A stretch of 6,335 nt of DNA from JAILZP01 sp037444185 (GTDB taxonomy: Bacteria; Bacillota; Desulfotomaculia; Desulfotomaculales; Desulfocucumaceae), in NCBI GenBank assembly GCA_037444185.1, contig JBBIMW010000070.1, forward strand, positions 1 to 6,335, written 5' to 3'. This document shows, one piece after another, positions 4,733-6,335 of the stretch. A program made the translations under genes and the position numbers. Numbering within the stretch: position 1 is the stretch's first letter; each line of letters opens with the position of its first letter. The notes under the pieces were generated by a model. That model was not told where the DNA came from, searched no databases, and saw only the letters and a program-made list of their open reading frames with translations.

Positions 4733-5416
4733 ATGAAAATATGGAGGTGCACGGTTTGCGGCTGGCTGCATGAGGGGGAGGCCCCGCCGGAACACTGTCC
4801 CCGCTGTGGCGCCCCGGCGGAGATGTTTGAACTGGTGGACCCCACTGAATATGCCGATCTAACCGAGGAGGAGGCCGAAGTGCCGGCGGCCGCTGAAGTG
4901 AGGGAACTTACGGAGGAGGACAAAAAAAGAATTGACCCGGTTCTTTTCAAGATTTCGTATGGTCTGTACATTGTAGGTTCGGTCAGGGACGGCAGGGTCA
5001 ATGCCCAGGCCTGCAATACCGTATTCCAGATAACCGGCGCTCCGGTCAGGGTTGCCGTGGGAATTAATAAAAACAACCTAACCAATGAATATATAAAGTC
5101 CAGCGGTGTTTTATCGGTATGCATACTGGGCAGGGATGGTCTTGACATGGTGAGAAATTTTGGTTACCGTTCGGGACGAAATGTTGACAAGTTTGAAAAA
5201 ATAAATTACGTCAAGGGCAAACTGGGTACTCCTATAATAAAGGACTGCATTGCATACATTGAGTGCCGGGTGGCGCCTGAAATGACTGTGGAAGTGGGCA
5301 CCCACACCCTGTTTATCGCCGAGGTGACGGACGGAAACATGGTCCGGGATGAGGAGCCCATGACCTACGCCTACTTCCGCGAGGCCAAGCAGGGTGGGAG
5401 CCGGAAGAACCATTGA
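4733..5416 (+). CDS. hrb: Rubredoxin-like/flavin-reductase fusion (high-molecular-weight rubredoxin type)
   Basis: This 227-residue protein has two parts. Residues 1-28 are a short rubredoxin-like iron site with C6-x2-C9 and C22-x2-C25; the 12-residue spacing is the compact form seen at the end of rubrerythrins. An acidic linker (about 38-64) leads to a flavin-reductase-like FMN domain (about 66-216), with SYGLYIVGS, NAQACNTVFQIT, FGYRSGRNVDKFE and GTHTLFIAEV segments. The related Hrb of Moorella thermoacetica passes NADH electrons to a flavodiiron protein, and the same role is inferred here: NAD(P)H to FMN, to the iron centre, to rubredoxin or FprA. It is the last gene of the rub-fprA-sod-hrb set. 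GAGGAGG at 4719-4725 lies seven bases before the ATG. The exact nucleotide donor cannot be judged from the sequence. Confidence 0.88.
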   Translation: MKIWRCTVCGWLHEGEAPPEHCPRCGAPAEMFELVDPTEYADLTEEEAEVPAAAEVRELTEEDKKRIDPVLFKISYGLYIVGSVRDGRVNAQACNTVFQITGAPVRVAVGINKNNLTNEYIKSSGVLSVCILGRDGLDMVRNFGYRSGRNVDKFEKINYVKGKLGTPIIKDCIAYIECRVAPEMTVEVGTHTLFIAEVTDGNMVRDEEPMTYAYFREAKQGGSRKNH

Positions 5417-5434
5417 GGCAGCTCGTTCATTGTT

Positions 5435-5459
5435 CATGGCGCCACATTTATGTGGCATG
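5435..5459 (+). terminator. Stem-loop after the redox operon, weak terminator candidate
   Basis: GCCACA (5441-5446) and TGTGGC (5451-5456) form a perfect stem with a TTTA loop. CAT/ATG pairs (5435-5437 with 5457-5459) may extend it across a three-base bulge. It begins 18 bases after the hrb stop. No T-run follows, so it may protect the 3' end or pause transcription rather than terminate it. Confidence 0.3.
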
Positions 5460-5638
5460 GGGGTCTGGGTTCCTCTGACAACATTCGGGAAGGGCAAGCA
5501 TTAGGCACATTTCCATGGGGACATTTTATGATGGGCTGTCTCCGATAAAATAGATACACAAAGCTGCGTGATGCTTCGATTCTCATAGATTTTCATGAAA
5601 TTAGATGAAAGTCACCTTGTTACTTCAACCGACATGAC

Positions 5639-5760
5639 CGGCAAGCCTTGACTCGCCGTGGGTTATTTTTTACAAGGGGGCGGGCGAGGGTGACGGTAGG
5701 CGGTATCATTGATTTCCCGCCCCGGTCCAGTATTTTACTACGGCGGTCAAGGCCAAGCCG
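5639..5760. repeat. 122-bp imperfect palindrome, possible structured RNA or small mobile element
   Basis: CGGC (5639-5642) pairs with GCCG (5757-5760) and CCTTGAC (5646-5652) with GTCAAGG (5746-5752). CGCCGT (5654-5659) pairs with ACGGCG (5740-5745), and an inner GGGGCGGG (5677-5684) pairs with CCCGCCCC (5716-5723). About 25 base pairs nest in the correct order, interrupted by a small internal loop, a bulge and a larger loop. No protein is supported over it. It could be a structured transcript, a MITE-like unit or an element end; the sequence does not decide which. Confidence 0.5.
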
Positions 5761-6048
5761 CCAACGCGGTTGCCAGCCATGTCTGAGCCAAGTGGCAGGC
5801 GAAACCCTCTCTAATAAAAGTAAAGGGTAGCAAGCTCCGGCATCCGGTATCAAGGAATAATCTCAGAGTTAACCTTAGTGCATGTGCAAATAACACATCC
5901 CAGTTACAATATGACAATTTGTCCATAGATAACCATTAGAAAGGTTAATCATACCCTCAAGGTACTGAGGGATCCCCACTTCCAGAAATGTAAAATATAG
6001 TTAGTATTAACATTTTCGTTAAATAGTGCTATCTATGTAGGAAAATGA

Positions 6049-6108
6049 GAGCGTGCCTCGAAATTCTCCAAAAAATGCTCTACCAAATTAAGGAGAGGAG
6101 GCACGCTC
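6049..6108 (+). promoter_or_regulatory. Long stem-loop covering the ribosome site of the transposase remnant
   Basis: GAGCGTGCCTC (6049-6059) and GAGGCACGCTC (6098-6108) are a perfect 11-bp inverted repeat. A second stem, TCTCC (6065-6069) with GGAGA (6092-6096), lies inside it. The ribosome site GGAGAGGAGG (6092-6101) is buried in these stems, 12 bases before ATG 6114. Hairpins that hide the transposase ribosome site from read-through transcripts are known in several insertion sequences (IS10, IS50, IS200). Confidence 0.55.
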
Positions 6109-6113
6109 AAGAA

Positions 6114-6270
6114 ATGACTCTTGAATCATTTACTACCTTCCTTAGTATCACAGATGGAGGGAATCCGCAAGTCTCAAATAAAAACCCTGGCAGCACTGGT
6201 ATTTGGTCTTTTTAATTCAACCAACATATTAAGCACAGTGCCCAATTATATAGTCACTATCCATTGTTAA
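6114..6270 (+). pseudogene. Broken transposase-like gene, N-terminal fragment
   Basis: The frame from ATG 6114 starts MTLESFTTFLSITDGG and soon ends at a stop. The next frame, open across the same place, reads IRKSQIKTLAALVFGLFNST and ends at TAA 6268-6270. Removing one G from the GGG at 6159-6161 joins them into a single product of about 51 residues. Its xRKSQIKTLAALVFGLF-type helix resembles the start of DDE-type transposases of IS4-like families, which run to several hundred residues. So there is one frameshift plus an early stop, and no catalytic DDE region lies inside the window. The low GC compared with the redox genes and the preceding hairpin support a mobile origin. The family assignment rests on pattern only. 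Element ends and target-site repeats could not be identified. Confidence 0.42.
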
Positions 6271-6281
6271 ATACCTGATAG

Positions 6282-6323
6282 CAGTGGCTTTACCCGGCAG
6301 GGTAATTCACTGGTTTTCTTTTT
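6282..6323 (+). terminator. Rho-independent terminator
   Basis: CAGTG (6282-6286) pairs with CACTG (6308-6312), and TTACCC (6290-6295) pairs with GGGTAA (6300-6305) around a GGCA loop. A T-rich tract, TTTTCTTTTT, follows at 6314-6323. This is a regular plus-strand terminator layout. It lies just after the broken transposase frame and would stop transcripts leaving that remnant or reading through from the left. Confidence 0.6.
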
Positions 6324-6335
6324 CCTGACGTCTTA

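Larger units (their letters stand above)
5417..6048. other. Gene-less region with several hairpins; AT-rich after about 5860
   Basis: No reading frame here has a ribosome site, a plausible composition or a recognisable product. Two overlapping frames of 60-77 codons at 5620-5853 on opposite strands are arginine/proline-rich and coincide with a palindrome, so they are not called genes. Structure seen includes TTTCATGAAA at 5591-5600 (a perfect palindrome), the large palindrome at 5639-5760, TGCCA/TGGCA at 5771-5797, the inverted pair TTAACCTT (5869-5876) and AAGGTTAA (5941-5948), and a CCCTCA/TGAGGG hairpin at 5954-5971. Base composition falls clearly after about 5860, matching the mobile-element remnant to the right. 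TTAACA at 6007-6012, with a poor -10 at about 6030, could be a weak promoter for that remnant. Confidence 0.6.

Noticed and set aside
4609..5148. A 179-codon minus-strand frame
   Set aside because: It is antisense to the end of sod and most of hrb, serine/threonine/proline-rich and without a start signal. It is a shadow frame.
5567..5614. Group II intron domain V-like bases (GATGAAAGTCAC)
   Set aside because: The flanking complementary arms and AGC/bulge pattern of domain V are missing, and no reverse transcriptase or intron 5' end is seen.
5620..5853. Opposing frames of 60 and 77 codons
   Set aside because: Both sit on the GC-rich palindrome, are arginine-rich, lack ribosome sites, and match nothing I recognise.
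1..6335. tRNA, rRNA, CRISPR array or known riboswitch
   Set aside because: No cloverleaf with a GTTCRANNC-type arm, no rRNA-like stretch, no regularly spaced repeats with unique spacers, and no recognisable riboswitch core were found by eye on either strand.

Overview
The window looks like a piece of chromosome from a strictly anaerobic, moderately GC-rich Gram-positive bacterium of the clostridial type (Peptococcaceae, Desulfotomaculum/Pelotomaculum or Moorella-like). This is inferred from strong AGGAGG ribosome sites, frequent GTG starts, and the set of proteins: iron-sulfur flavoprotein, rubredoxin, flavodiiron protein and a rubredoxin/flavin-reductase fusion. No species can be fixed from the sequence alone.

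Layout. Positions 1-679 lie on the minus strand: an unrecognised 163-residue cytoplasmic protein (188-679), followed downstream by a frameshifted fragment of a repeat-containing protein that runs off the left edge. A divergent intergenic region (680-899) carries a good sigma-A-like promoter facing right. Next come an Isf-type iron-sulfur flavoprotein (900-1496), a 59-codon stub encoding only the last part of a histidine-kinase ATPase domain (1523-1702), and an OmpR/PhoB-type response regulator (1671-2354) whose start lies inside the stub.

Directly after the regulator are four TTAA-type hexamers spaced exactly 11 bp apart, then a TATAAT box. They precede a compact redox operon: rubredoxin (2619-2771, GTG start), flavodiiron protein FprA (2787-3977), Fe/Mn superoxide dismutase (4112-4714, GTG start) and a rubredoxin-like/flavin-reductase fusion of the Hrb type (4733-5416). 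The simplest reading is an oxygen/NO/superoxide defence module: NAD(P)H electrons enter at the fusion protein, pass through rubredoxin and reduce O2 or NO at the FprA di-iron site, while the dismutase removes superoxide. The 11-bp phased repeats are the expected operator geometry for the adjacent regulator, which has lost its neighbouring kinase.

From 5417 to about 6113 no gene can be supported. This stretch holds hairpins, including a 122-bp imperfect palindrome (5639-5760), and it becomes AT-rich after about 5860. At 6049-6108 an 11-bp perfect inverted repeat covers the ribosome site of a broken transposase-like reading frame (6114-6270). A probable rho-independent terminator follows (6282-6323). 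No tRNA, rRNA or CRISPR array was seen.
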